Made by a program: the position numbers and the translations under genes
Notes under the pieces: model-generated
What the model was told of the DNA's origin: nothing
Databases searched by the model: none
What the model saw: the letters and a program-made list of their open reading frames with translations, nothing else
Assembly: GCF_021555175.1 (NCBI RefSeq)
Contig: NZ_JAKGRW010000035.1
Coordinates: forward strand, 1-64,000
Length of the DNA: 64,000 bases
DNA from: Nocardioides alcanivorans
GTDB taxonomy: Bacteria; Actinomycetota; Actinomycetes; Propionibacteriales; Nocardioidaceae
Direction of reading: 5' to 3'
Part shown: positions 40,196 to 49,291 of the stretch, one piece after another
Numbering within the stretch: the first letter of the stretch is position 1
How the letters are laid out: every line of letters starts with the position of its first letter

Positions 40196-40235
40196 CGAAG
40201 GCCCCAGAGTTCCCACTCCGGGGCCTTCGCCCTTT
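40196..40235 (+). terminator. Rho-independent terminator after the transglycosylase
   Basis: Stem CGAAGGCCCC (40196..40205) with GGGGCCTTCG (40220..40229), extended in the loop by GAGT/ACTC-type pairing, then CCCTTTCTT. It starts 21 bases after the stop. Confidence 0.8.
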
Positions 40236-40252
40236 CTTCCGGGTCGAGTCGT

Positions 40253-40313
40253 GATCGTCCCCAACAGATTTGTAGATCCCGGCTGAGAATCTACAAATCT
40301 GTTAGGGACGATC
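40253..40313. terminator. Long bidirectional hairpin between convergent genes
   Basis: A 25-bp stem (40253..40277 with 40289..40313) with a single C/A-type mismatch and an 11-base loop, directly before the hemB stop and after the transglycosylase terminator. AT-richer than surroundings. Related in sequence to 29358..29416. Confidence 0.75.
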
Positions 40314-40326
40314 CAGGCTCGCCCGA

Positions 40327-41310
40327 TCAGCGAAGGAGGTGGACGGCCTCGGCGGCCCAGTAGGTGAGGATGACGTCGGCGCCGGCGCGTCGGATGGAGG
40401 TGAGGGTCTCCACGATGGCCTGCTCCCGGTCGAGCCAGCCGTTGGCGGCTGCTGCCTCGACCATCGCGTACTCACCCGAGATGTTGTAGGCAGCCACAGG
40501 TACGTCGACGACGTCGCGGACCCGACGAATCACGTCGAGGTAGGCGAGGGCCGGCTTCACCATCACGATGTCGGCACCCTCCTCGATGTCGAGCAGGACC
40601 TCGCGGACACCCTCGAGGGCATTGCCCGCATCCTGCTGGTAGGTACGCCGATCCCCGACCAGCTCGGAGTCGACGGCTTCACGGAAGGGGCCGTAGAAGG
40701 CAGAGGCATACTTCGCCGAGTAGGCGAGGATCACGACGTCCTGGTGGCCGGCAGCATCGAGCGCCTTGCGGATCACCGCGACCTGGCCGTCCATCATCCC
40801 CGACGGCCCAACCACGGCGGCCCCGGCTGCGGCCTGCGCGACGGCCATCTCGGCGTACACCTCCAACGTGGCGTCGTTGTCGACCGCGCCGGCGGGGTCG
40901 AGCAGCCCGCAGTGGCCGTGCGAGGTGAACTCGTCGAGGCACAGGTCGGCCATCACCGGCAACGCGTCGCCGACCTCGGCGGCGACGTCGGCGAGGGCGA
41001 CGTTGAGGATTCCCTCGGGGTCGATGGCGCCGCTGCCACGCTCGTCGCGCACCTCGGGGACACCGAAGAGCATGATGCCGCCCAGCCCGAGCTCGGCTGC
41101 CTCAGTGGCCGCCTGCTTGAGGGTCTCGCGGGTGTGCTGAACGACGCCCGGCATCGAGCTGATGGGCTTCGGCTCGGTCAGCCCTTCGCGCACGAACACC
41201 GGCAACACCAGTTGGCTGGGCCGCAGTGTCGTCTCGTTGACCAACCGTCGCAGGGCCGGAGTACGGCGTAGGCGACGCGGGCGGATCACTGGCTGTTCCA
41301 TGACGTCCAT
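40327..41310 (-). CDS. hemB: Delta-aminolaevulinic acid dehydratase (porphobilinogen synthase)
   Basis: Condenses two 5-aminolaevulinates to porphobilinogen. About 327 residues from the ATG at 41310 ([15 protein letters not shown]). The two substrate-binding lysines lie in [15 protein letters not shown] and [10 protein letters not shown]. The metal-site region is [16 protein letters not shown]. Separated from hemD by about 110 bases, so it may have its own promoter or be the last gene of the rex-hem operon. Confidence 0.95.
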   Translation of the reverse strand: MDVMEQPVIRPRRLRRTPALRRLVNETTLRPSQLVLPVFVREGLTEPKPISSMPGVVQHTRETLKQAATEAAELGLGGIMLFGVPEVRDERGSGAIDPEGILNVALADVAAEVGDALPVMADLCLDEFTSHGHCGLLDPAGAVDNDATLEVYAEMAVAQAAAGAAVVGPSGMMDGQVAVIRKALDAAGHQDVVILAYSAKYASAFYGPFREAVDSELVGDRRTYQQDAGNALEGVREVLLDIEEGADIVMVKPALAYLDVIRRVRDVVDVPVAAYNISGEYAMVEAAAANGWLDREQAIVETLTSIRRAGADVILTYWAAEAVHLLR

Positions 41311-41422
41311 TGTCGTCCCGCTCTGAAATGACACCACCCGGGGCCCGCCTGCTGGCAGGACCCCGGGTGGTCAGAACTGATTCCTAGCCGCGCAACCAGC
41401 GCAACCTCGCCGCGCATGAGTG

Positions 41423-43108
41423 CTACCTCGACGTGGCCTTCCGGCGGGCGGAGGGCTTGCGGTCAGAGGGCTTGGTGACCGGCTGGCCGGCCTCCACGAG
41501 CGCGGAGCGACGGGCAGCACCGAAGTCGGCCAGCGCCTCAACGAGGTCTTCAACCGACGGGTTCGGCGCCATCACGTCGACCCGCAGGCCGTGCTCCTCC
41601 GCGGTCTTGGCCGTGGCCGGACCGATTGCCGCGATCACCGTGGTGGCGTGCGGCTTGCCCGCGATGCCGACCAGGTTGCGCACGGTGGAGGACGAGGTGA
41701 AGACCACAGCGTCGAACTTGCCGGTCTTGATCGCGTCGCGAGTCGGCGCCGGCGGCGGGGTGGCCCGCACGGTGCGGTAGGCGGTGACGTCGTCACACTC
41801 CCAGCCGAGGTCGATCAGACCGGCAACCAGGTTCTCGGTGGCGATGTCGGCGCGGGGCAGGAAGACCCGGTTGATCGGGTCGAGCACCTCGTCGTAGGGC
41901 GGCCAGTCCTCGAGCAGGCCGGCGGCGGACTGTTCACCGGACGGCACCAGGTCGGCCCGCAGTCCCCAGTCGGCGATCGCCGCGGCGGTCTTGTCGCCGA
42001 CGGCCGCGATCTTGAGACCGGAGAAGGCACGCGCGTCGAGACCGTACTCCTCGAACTTCTCGCGCACCGCCTTGACCGCGTTGATCGAGGTGAAGGCGAT
42101 CCACTCGTAGCGCCCCTCGACGAGACCGCGCACGGCCTTGTCCATCTGCTGCGGGTTGCGCGGCGGCTCGACGGAGATGGTCGGCACCTCCTCGGGAACG
42201 GCGCCGTAGTGGCGCAGCCCCTGGGTGAGCGACGCGGCCTGCTCCTTGGTGCGTGGCACCAGGACCCGCCAGCCGAAGAGCGGCTTGGTCTCGAACCATG
42301 ACAGCGTCTCGCGCAGGTTGACCACGTCACCGATGACGGTGATCGCCGGCGGCGACATCCGGGCTGCGCGGGCGTCGGCACCGATCCGCTCCAGCGTCGA
42401 GGTGATGGTGCGCTGGTTGGTCGTGGTGCCGGTCTGGGTCATCGACACCGGCGTCTCGGGCTTGCGCCCGGCCTCGATGAGCGCGGCGGCGATCTCGCCG
42501 ATGGAGCCCACCGCGGACAGCAGCACCAAGGTGCGGTTGTCGGCGTAGTGCTTCCAGTCGACCTTCTCGCCGCACGTCACCACCGACAGCTCCCGGTGGT
42601 TCTTGGTCGTGAGCGGCACCCCGGCGTACGCCGGCACCGCGGTCGCGGACGAGACACCCGGCACGATCTCGAACGGCAGCTGGGCCTTCGCACACGCCTG
42701 GGCCTCCTCGGGGCCAGAGGCGTAGACGAAGGGGTCGCCGTTGATGAGGCGCACCACGCGGAGCCCGCGCTTGGCCTGCTTGACCACGACCTTCGCGCGC
42801 GAGGCGTGCGTGAGCGGCTGGCCATCCTCGCCGAAGCCGCCGTCGACGAACTCCGGTCCGCCGGACGGCACCGTCGTCTCGTTGCCGTCCTCGTCGACGG
42901 TGACGACGGGCTCGGGGAGGCCGAGCACCGTCCGCACCATGGGCTCGTGCTCGGGGAGCTCGGTCACCACCACGTCGGCTTCGCGCAGCAGGTGGGCCGC
43001 GCGCACGGTGAGCAGGTCCGGGTCGCCCGGGCCACTGCCGACGAAGGCGACCGAGCCCTTGGCCCGGGTGCTGGCGTCCGCGGTGGTCTTGGAATTGCGT
43101 CCAGTCAT
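41423..43108 (-). CDS. hemD: Bifunctional uroporphyrinogen-III C-methyltransferase / uroporphyrinogen-III synthase
   Basis: A fusion of 561 residues. Residues about 17-260 are a CobA/SUMT SAM methyltransferase (VAFVGSGPGDPDLLTVRA, GDPFVYASG, VPGVSSATAVPAYAGVPLT) that directs flux to siroheme or cobalamin. Residues about 285-540 are HemD (WRVLVPRTKEQA, VDVMAPNPSVEDLVEAL), which closes and inverts the tetrapyrrole ring. The fusion is common in actinobacteria. The basic C-terminal tail is extra. Starts one base into the hemC stop. Confidence 0.93.
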   Translation of the reverse strand: MTGRNSKTTADASTRAKGSVAFVGSGPGDPDLLTVRAAHLLREADVVVTELPEHEPMVRTVLGLPEPVVTVDEDGNETTVPSGGPEFVDGGFGEDGQPLTHASRAKVVVKQAKRGLRVVRLINGDPFVYASGPEEAQACAKAQLPFEIVPGVSSATAVPAYAGVPLTTKNHRELSVVTCGEKVDWKHYADNRTLVLLSAVGSIGEIAAALIEAGRKPETPVSMTQTGTTTNQRTITSTLERIGADARAARMSPPAITVIGDVVNLRETLSWFETKPLFGWRVLVPRTKEQAASLTQGLRHYGAVPEEVPTISVEPPRNPQQMDKAVRGLVEGRYEWIAFTSINAVKAVREKFEEYGLDARAFSGLKIAAVGDKTAAAIADWGLRADLVPSGEQSAAGLLEDWPPYDEVLDPINRVFLPRADIATENLVAGLIDLGWECDDVTAYRTVRATPPPAPTRDAIKTGKFDAVVFTSSSTVRNLVGIAGKPHATTVIAAIGPATAKTAEEHGLRVDVMAPNPSVEDLVEALADFGAARRSALVEAGQPVTKPSDRKPSARRKATSR

Positions 43109-44058
43109 CAGTGCTGCCTTCTCAATGGTGAATCGATCAGTTCTGCCGCGCCCTCGTGAAGCATCCCGTTTCCGAGCCGGGTGCCTGTCTCCACAGCTTC
43201 GGCGATGGGGCCCGTCGCCGACCTGCGCATGTCCACGGATCCGTCCTCCGAGAGCACCACGGCTCTCAGCCAGACCTCGAAGCCTCCGTCGGTGTCCTCG
43301 GCGACCTCTGCCAGCGCACCGACAGGAGCCGAGCACCCGGCTTCCAGGGTGCGGAGCACGGCCCGTTCCGCGGTCACCGCCGCCCGGGTGGTCTCGTCAT
43401 CGAGGTGGGTCCGCAACGCCTGGGCCAACTCCGCGTCGCTGCTGCGGCACTCCACCGCGAGCGCGCCCTGTCCGGGGGCCGGAAGCATCTGGATCGGGTC
43501 GATGGTCTCGGTGACCAGGTCGGTCTTGCCGGTGCGTGCCAGGCCGGCCCGGGCCAGGACGACAGCGTCGACCTCACCGGACGTCACCTTGCCGAGACGC
43601 GTATCGATGTTGCCGCGCAGCCCGACGACCTCGAGACCGAGCCCGAGCGCACGCAGCTGGGAGGCACGACGCAACGAACCGGTGGCCACGACGCTGCCCG
43701 GGGGCAGCTCGCCGAGGGTGAGGCCATCACGCGCCACGAGCACGTCTCGCGGGTCCTCCCGCGGCGGTACGGCGGCCAGCTCGATGCCCTCGGCAGGCTC
43801 CGTCGGGAGGTCCTTGAGGGAGTGCACGGCCAGGTCCACGCGACCGTCGAGCAGGGCGTCGCGCAGTGCGGAGACGAAGACCCCGGTGCCACCGAGCTGC
43901 GCCAACGGCTGATCGCGGTTGACGTCACCGTGGGTACTGATCTCGACCAGCTCGACCTCCACTCCCATGCGGGCGCGGATGTCGGCGGCGACGTGGCCGG
44001 CCTGCGTGGTGGCCAACAGCGAGGCTCGGGTGCCGAGTCGCAGGATCGTGGAACTCAT
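43108..44058 (-). CDS. hemC: Porphobilinogen deaminase (hydroxymethylbilane synthase)
   Basis: Polymerises four porphobilinogens on a dipyrromethane cofactor. 316 residues, frame intact. The cofactor-binding Cys is C242 in LEAGCSAPVGA. GTRASLLATTQAGHV, HSLKDLPTEP and LRGNIDTRL are conserved active-site stretches. Overlaps hemA by 4 bases. Confidence 0.95.
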   Translation of the reverse strand: MSSTILRLGTRASLLATTQAGHVAADIRARMGVEVELVEISTHGDVNRDQPLAQLGGTGVFVSALRDALLDGRVDLAVHSLKDLPTEPAEGIELAAVPPREDPRDVLVARDGLTLGELPPGSVVATGSLRRASQLRALGLGLEVVGLRGNIDTRLGKVTSGEVDAVVLARAGLARTGKTDLVTETIDPIQMLPAPGQGALAVECRSSDAELAQALRTHLDDETTRAAVTAERAVLRTLEAGCSAPVGALAEVAEDTDGGFEVWLRAVVLSEDGSVDMRRSATGPIAEAVETGTRLGNGMLHEGAAELIDSPLRRQH

Positions 44059-45344
44059 GAGCGCCCTCCCGGACGGGTGACCGCGTCGACCGCATCGGGG
44101 TCGAGCGAGAAGAGTTCGGCAAGTGCCGCCGCGTAGGAGACGGCGCCGGTCTCGTTGGCGAGCTCCTTCACGCGGGTGGTCGGCTGGTGCAGCAGCTTGT
44201 CGGCGACCCTGCGGATCGCTTGCTCCACCTCGCCGCGTTGCAGGTCGTTGAGCCCGTCGAGCCGGGTGAAGACCCGCTCGATCTCGGCGTCCACGACGGA
44301 GGTGGCCATGCTCCGCAGGGCGACCACCGTCGGGGTGACACTGGCTTGGCGGCGGGCGCTGAGGAAGGCCTCGATCTCCTCGGTGACGATCTCACGGGCC
44401 CCGGCCACGTCCTTGGCGGCAGTGCTGTCGGCGAGCTCCTCCGACAACTTTCGGAGGTTCTCCAGCCGCACTCCGGGGAGCACGCCCACGGCGTCCTCGA
44501 CGTCGCGCGGCAACGCCAGGTCGATCACGGTGAGCGGATCGGTGATGCCGGCACGGGCCGCCTCGACCTGGTCGGCGGTGAGCACGATGCCGTTGGCACC
44601 GGTGCAGGAGACGATCACGTCGGACTCTCGCAACGCCTGGTCGAGCTCAACCAACGGACGCACGGTGGCGGCGTACTCGTCAGCGAGGCGCACGGCGCTC
44701 TCCGAGGAGCGGTTGACCACCGTCAACGACGCGACCCCTCGGCGGGCAAGGGTGGCAACGGCGACCGAGGCCATCGCCCCGGCCCCGATGACCAGGGCAC
44801 GGCGACCGGCGACCTCACCGGTCAGGTCGAGCGCGGCGCCGATCAACGACGGGGCGGCACGGTCGATGTCAGTTTCGGCGTGGGAGCGCTTGCCGACCCG
44901 CAGGGCCTGTTGGAAGAGCAGGTTGAGGGCCGCGCCGACGCTGCCGTTCTCCTGGCCCATCCGCAGCGCTTCACGGGCCTGCCCGAGGATCTGCCCCTCA
45001 CCGATGACCATCGAGTCGAGGCCGGCGGAGACGTTGAAGAGGTGCGCGACGGCAGCGTCGCCGTAGTGCACGTAGAGGCTGCCGAGCAACGCCGGGTCGA
45101 CCGGGTCGTCGGGCCCGACGGCGCAGACCAGCCGCGACAGGGTCTCGACGGTGCCGTGGAAGCGCTCCACCTCGGCGTAGATCTCCAGGCGGTTGCAGGT
45201 GGACAGCACGGTTGCCTCGGTGACGTGCTCGGTGTCGGCAACAGCGGTCATCAGCTTGCCGACACCGTCGGTGTCGAGCGTCAGCTGCTCGAGTACGTCG
45301 ACACTGGCGGTCCGGTGCGACACCCCGACCACGAGAACACTCAT
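44055..45344 (-). CDS. hemA: Glutamyl-tRNA reductase
   Basis: NADPH-dependent reductase of Glu-tRNA, entry to the C5 haem pathway. 429 residues. The nucleophile is C50 in STCNRLEIYAE, the glutamate-recognition region is MVIGEGQILGQ, and the NADPH domain has VIGAGAMASVAVATLARRG. Directly follows rex with a 4-base overlap. Confidence 0.95.
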   Translation of the reverse strand: MSVLVVGVSHRTASVDVLEQLTLDTDGVGKLMTAVADTEHVTEATVLSTCNRLEIYAEVERFHGTVETLSRLVCAVGPDDPVDPALLGSLYVHYGDAAVAHLFNVSAGLDSMVIGEGQILGQAREALRMGQENGSVGAALNLLFQQALRVGKRSHAETDIDRAAPSLIGAALDLTGEVAGRRALVIGAGAMASVAVATLARRGVASLTVVNRSSESAVRLADEYAATVRPLVELDQALRESDVIVSCTGANGIVLTADQVEAARAGITDPLTVIDLALPRDVEDAVGVLPGVRLENLRKLSEELADSTAAKDVAGAREIVTEEIEAFLSARRQASVTPTVVALRSMATSVVDAEIERVFTRLDGLNDLQRGEVEQAIRRVADKLLHQPTTRVKELANETGAVSYAAALAELFSLDPDAVDAVTRPGGRS

Positions 45345-46117
45345 AGCGCCTCCCCTGCCATGGCCGGCGCGGAATCGTCGTCCCCGCCGTGGTGAGGACC
45401 CTTGCGCTGCTCGTGGTAGGCGAGGATCTGCAGTTCGATGGAGAGGTCGACCTTGCGGACGTCGACGCCTTCCGGGACGGTCAGCACGCTGGGTGCGAAG
45501 TTGAGGATGCTGGTGATGCCGGCCTCGACCATTCGGTCGGCGACGTCCTGGGCCGCCACGGCAGGGGTCGCGATGACGCCGATCGCGACGCTGTGCTCAG
45601 CGACGACCGCGTCGAGGTCGGCGAAGGGCTGGACACCGAGACCGGCGACGAGACGCCCGTGCAGGGCCGGGTCGGCGTCGAGCAGGGCGACCACGCGGAA
45701 CCCCCGGGTGCGGAACCCGGAGAAGTTGGCCAGGGCGTGCCCGAGATTTCCGATGCCGACGATGATGACGGCCCAATCCTGGGTCACGCCGATCTCGCGG
45801 GCGATCTGGTAGCGCAGGTAGTCGACGTCGTAGCCGACACCGCGAGTGCCGTAGGAGCCCAGGTAGGAGAGGTCCTTGCGGAGCTTGGCGCTGTTGACCC
45901 CTGCTGCGACGGCGAGTTCCTCGCTGGAGCAGGTGGTGGTGTCGTGCTCGAGCATCGTGTTGAGCGCGCGGAGGTAGACGGGGAGCCGGGCCACCGTGGC
46001 CTCGGGGATCTCGCGACCGGAGACACGGGCCGTCACGTCCCCACCGGGGCCGGACACGTCGGGTCCGCCTTCAGCCGATCTGGGTGCGTTCACGTCGCTC
46101 TTCTCGTCTCCGGACAT
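45341..46117 (-). CDS. rex: Redox-sensing transcriptional repressor Rex
   Basis: Represses respiratory and haem genes when NADH/NAD+ is low and releases DNA when NADH is high. 258 residues from the ATG at 46117, after a polar N-terminal extension. The winged helix includes SSEELAVAAGVNSAKLRKDLSYLGSYGTRGVGY. The Rossmann motif is IVGIGNLGHALANF. First gene of rex-hemA-hemC-hemD, the arrangement known from Streptomyces. A putative operator lies upstream at 46192..46207. Confidence 0.95.
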   Translation of the reverse strand: MSGDEKSDVNAPRSAEGGPDVSGPGGDVTARVSGREIPEATVARLPVYLRALNTMLEHDTTTCSSEELAVAAGVNSAKLRKDLSYLGSYGTRGVGYDVDYLRYQIAREIGVTQDWAVIIVGIGNLGHALANFSGFRTRGFRVVALLDADPALHGRLVAGLGVQPFADLDAVVAEHSVAIGVIATPAVAAQDVADRMVEAGITSILNFAPSVLTVPEGVDVRKVDLSIELQILAYHEQRKGPHHGGDDDSAPAMAGEAL

Positions 46118-46191
46118 GCCACAGGGGCGCCCTACAACGCCGGCGCCGGAGTGCGCGGCGAGTCCTCCGTGGCGCATTCACTGTAGGAGTT

Positions 46192-46207
46192 TGTGAACGT
46201 GAGAACA
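46192..46207. promoter_or_regulatory. Putative Rex operator
   Basis: TGTGAACGTGAGAACA matches the actinobacterial Rex operator (TGTGAAC...GTTCACA) at 13 of 16 positions, with a perfect left half. It is 75 bases before the rex ATG, so Rex probably represses its own operon. It lies in an AT-rich patch (TTTGTG...ACAAAATGG). Confidence 0.6.
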
Positions 46208-46306
46208 AAATGGCGAGCGTTCTGCCTAGCACAGGTGACTTGTCTCACCCGCCGCGGGGGCCGGTGATTCGGCCGCACAACGGGTGCGCGAGCACCCGGT
46301 GTGCAG

Positions 46307-46545
46307 TCAGTCGCGCAGCGCGGCCCGGAGCCGGTCGGGGTCGACGCGCCAGAAGTCGTGCTGCTTCCCGTCGACCAGAGTGACCGGCACTTCGTCGTCG
46401 TAGCGCGCCGGCAGCCCGACTGCGTCGTCGACGTCGATCTCCTCGAAGCTCTCCCCAGCTCGGCGCAGACGGCCGCGATCACGGCCTTGGCCTCCTCGCA
46501 AAGGTGGCAGTCGCTGCGGGTGTAGAGGGTGACGCGGGCGGTCAC
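46307..46545 (-). CDS. Glutaredoxin-family protein (frameshift)
   Basis: 79 residues after restoring one G near 46456..46459 (AELG/ESFEEIDVDD). Redox motif CHLC at Cys13 and Cys16 with LYTRSDCHLCEEAKAVI, then VPVTLVDGKQHDFWRVDPDRL. A small glutaredoxin-like thiol exchanger, with partner unknown. The GTG overlaps the stop of the acyl-CoA ligase. Confidence 0.82.
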
Positions 46546-48081
46546 GAACGCTCTGCTTCGAGCAGGGCCGGGCCGCGGCGTCGTACGGCGCGCAGGCGCC
46601 CCTTTGCACCTTGCCGGTGGCGGTGTGGGGCAGCGCGGGGAGCACGTGGACCTCGGTCGGTTGTTTGAAGCGGGCCAGGTTGGCGGCGCAGAAGTCGTCG
46701 ATCGCCGCGAGCACCCTCTCCTCGTCGCCGTCGATCACGACGTAGGCGACGACCGTCTCACCGGTCTCGTCGTGCGGGGCCCCGATGACGGCCGCCTCCC
46801 GGACACCGTCGACGTGCCGAAGCACTTCTTCGACCTCGATCGGATAGACGTTGAACCCCGAGACGATGACGAGCTCCTTGACGCGGTCGATCAGGAAGAG
46901 GTCGCCGTCGTCGTCGAGGAAGCCGACGTCGCCGGTGCGCCACCAGCCCTCGTCGTCGGGCCCGTCTGCGCCGTCGGGCCAGTAGCCGGAGAAGAGGTTG
47001 TCGCCCCGGATCTCGATCTCCCCGGGATCGGACCCCTCGGGCGGGAGGCCGTCCTCATCGATCAACCGCATCTCGATGCCGGGTATCGCCGACCCCACCG
47101 AGCCGGACTCCGCATCGGAGCTGCACAGCGTGGAGGTGACCACGGGCGCCGCCTCGGTGAGCCCATAACCCTGGTGGACGGGAACACCGGTGATCTCCAC
47201 GAAGCGATCGACCACGTCGGCAGCCAGTGGTGCCGATCCCGACAGCACCAGCCGGACCGGGCCCAGGCGCAGCGCGAGGTCATCCATCGGCAGCCAGTGG
47301 GCAAACACCGGAGGGGCGACCGGTACGACGCTGATCGCCTCGTCGTCGACGAGGTCGAGGGTGCCCTCGGGCGAGAAGGTCTCGGCCAGCACCAGCTTCG
47401 CGCGGCGATGCAGGATGCCGCCGAGGACGGCGTTGAGGCCGTAGACGTGGAAGAGCGGCAGCACCCCGAGCACGACGTCGGTGGAGGTGAGCATCGGCGG
47501 ATCCACCGACGCGACCTGGTCGATGTTGGCCAGCAGTGCCCGGTGACTGAGCATCGCGCCCCGCGGAAGCCCCGACGTACCGCTGGTGTAGAGGAGCACA
47601 GCAGTGGCCTCGGGGTCGCGGCGCGTCGGGAGCGGGCGGGCCGTGGCGGCGGCGAGGGCCTCGTAGGCGAGCTCACCGGCCGAGGGGTGCCGACGACGGC
47701 GATGTGCACCTCGCTGCTCCCGACCGCCTCACGCACGACGGCCGCGGTGCTGTCGTCGGTGACGACGAGACGCGCACCGCAGTCGACGAGGATCCGGTCG
47801 AGCTCACTGGTGGTGGAGCGCGGGTTGACCGGCACGGCGACGAGTCCAGCCCGCAGGGTGGCCAGATAGACGGTGACGAACTCGATGCGGTTCGGCAGCG
47901 CGATCACGACGCGGTAGCCGGCGACGAGTCCAGCCTCGCCGAACCCGGCAACGACGCGGTCGACCTCGGCCTCGAGCTCCGCCCAGGTCCGGCTCCGACC
48001 GCTGGCGGCCTCGACCAGCGCTATGTCATCGGCCTGGGCCGCAGCTGCGGCGGAGAGCAGTTCGGCGACGGAGTTCGTCAT
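46542..48081 (-). CDS. Acyl-CoA ligase (AMP-forming; two frameshifts)
   Basis: Class I adenylate-forming enzyme of about 513 residues, probably a fatty-acyl-CoA ligase. P-loop LLYTSGTSGLPRGAMLSH, then GYGLTEAAPVVTS, GWWRTGDVGFLDDDGDLFLIDR, the hinge KELVIVSGFNVYP and the catalytic Lys in TATGKVQRG. One C is missing near 47683..47686 (VVGTP/SAGELAYEA) and one G near 46595..46599 (KVQRG/RLRAVRRRG). Substrate uncertain. Confidence 0.85.
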
Positions 48082-48226
48082 GCAGCGATCCTTCCACATG
48101 CCCGGGCGGGTCAGGCTGGAACTGGTCAGCTGGCCACGACCCACGACCGCTCCGAGACAACCGCCCGCGAGGAACCCGAGGGGTCCCGACGTTTTAGAAC
48201 GTGGCTCCGAGCAGACAATCAGGAGT

Positions 48227-48721
48227 GTGACCCGTTTCAAGAAGCTGAGGCGGCTGGCCTCGCTCATCACCATGTCCATCCTGCTGGCTGGCCCCGCCCA
48301 CGCGGCGTCCGACGCCACCGACAGCCAGGTGGCCGAGGTGCAGGCAACGCTGGGCGAGCAGCTGAGGGAGGTTCCGGGCGGCACCGTCGAGGGGAACCGC
48401 ATCCTCTACGCCGACGGTTCCTACTTCGCCGCCGTCGAGGCCGGAACGCTCTCGATCGGCCAGTGCGACAGCGGCTACTTCTGTGGCTGGGCCCAGTCGA
48501 ACTACACGGGGAGCTTCTTCGCAGTCTCTGGTTCAGCAGTCACCAGGAACCTGACCTGGTCGACCCGCTCCTACCGGAACCGGCGCTCCACCACCGCGAA
48601 GCTGTTCAACAACGGCGGGACGACATCGACCTGTTTCGCCGCCAACGAGAGCCGAGCGACGATCGGCTCGACCTACCACTCGCCGGCAAAAGTACGATTG
48701 ACCGCCAAGGGCAGTTGCTGA
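48227..48721 (+). CDS. Secreted peptidase inhibitor I36-like protein
   Basis: 164 residues from the GTG at 48227, with signal peptide (RRLASLITMSILLAGPAHA, cleavage after about residue 26). The mature part has the Cys-containing core GQCDSGYFCGWAQSNYTGSFF found in family I36 (beta/gamma-crystallin-like) secreted proteins, and a lone Cys in TSTCFAANES. AGGAG lies only 1-2 bases before the start, so the gene may be leaderless or start slightly differently. Inhibitor activity is inferred only from similarity. Confidence 0.65.
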   Translation: MTRFKKLRRLASLITMSILLAGPAHAASDATDSQVAEVQATLGEQLREVPGGTVEGNRILYADGSYFAAVEAGTLSIGQCDSGYFCGWAQSNYTGSFFAVSGSAVTRNLTWSTRSYRNRRSTTAKLFNNGGTTSTCFAANESRATIGSTYHSPAKVRLTAKGSC

Positions 48722-48775
48722 TGCACCATCATGGTCGCTGTTGAGGAGCTGCGCTCACCACAGACAGGGACCGAC

Positions 48776-49291
48776 GTGGACAAGAAGGAGTACGAAGAGT
48801 TCTTTCGTGCTGCCTACCCCCTCCTCGCTCGCTATGCGCAGCGCCGGTTCACGCCTGAGCTGGCCGAGGAGCTCGCCTCCACGACCCTGTTGACGATGTG
48901 GAGCAAGGATCTCGCTGCTCCTGAGGATGACGGCCAGGTGCGCTCCCTCTACGCCTTCGCCTACCGGATCCTCGACGGGCACATGAAGAACAAGGTGCGG
49001 GCCGAAGCCAGTCGGCGCAAGACGATCCATCGCGTCATCGACCAGCCGGTGACTCCTGATGTGGCCGACGAAGTCCTGTCCACGCGGTGGCCGGAGTGGG
49101 TGACACCGCTGCCGTTGACGGACCTCGACCTCATCGAGCTGGTCGTCGACGGCTACAAGGTCGCTGAGATCGCCTTGATCCTCGACTGCCCACCGGCTGC
49201 GGTGAGCATGCGGTTGCAGCGGGCGAAGAAGAAGGCGCGACTGCTCTGGCAGAAGGAGGTGGACCGTGGACGCCAACGAGAAGCTCGCTGA
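48776..49291 (+). CDS. ECF-type RNA polymerase sigma factor
   Basis: 171 residues from the GTG at 48776 (AGGGA seven bases upstream); a longer start at 48731 is possible. Region 2 is visible as EFFRAAYPLLARYAQRRF...AEELASTTLLTMWSK, and region 4 as DLDLIELVVDGYKVAEIALILDCPPAAVSMRLQRAKKKARLLW. It overlaps the next gene by 26 bases, which suggests translational coupling with its regulator. Follows the I36-like gene by 55 bases. Confidence 0.85.
   Translation: MDKKEYEEFFRAAYPLLARYAQRRFTPELAEELASTTLLTMWSKDLAAPEDDGQVRSLYAFAYRILDGHMKNKVRAEASRRKTIHRVIDQPVTPDVADEVLSTRWPEWVTPLPLTDLDLIELVVDGYKVAEIALILDCPPAAVSMRLQRAKKKARLLWQKEVDRGRQREAR

Noticed and set aside
46307..47599. Single ORF fusing an acyl-CoA ligase to a glutaredoxin
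   Set aside because: The fusion arises only from two missing G bases. With both restored the ligase stops at 46542 and the glutaredoxin starts at 46545.
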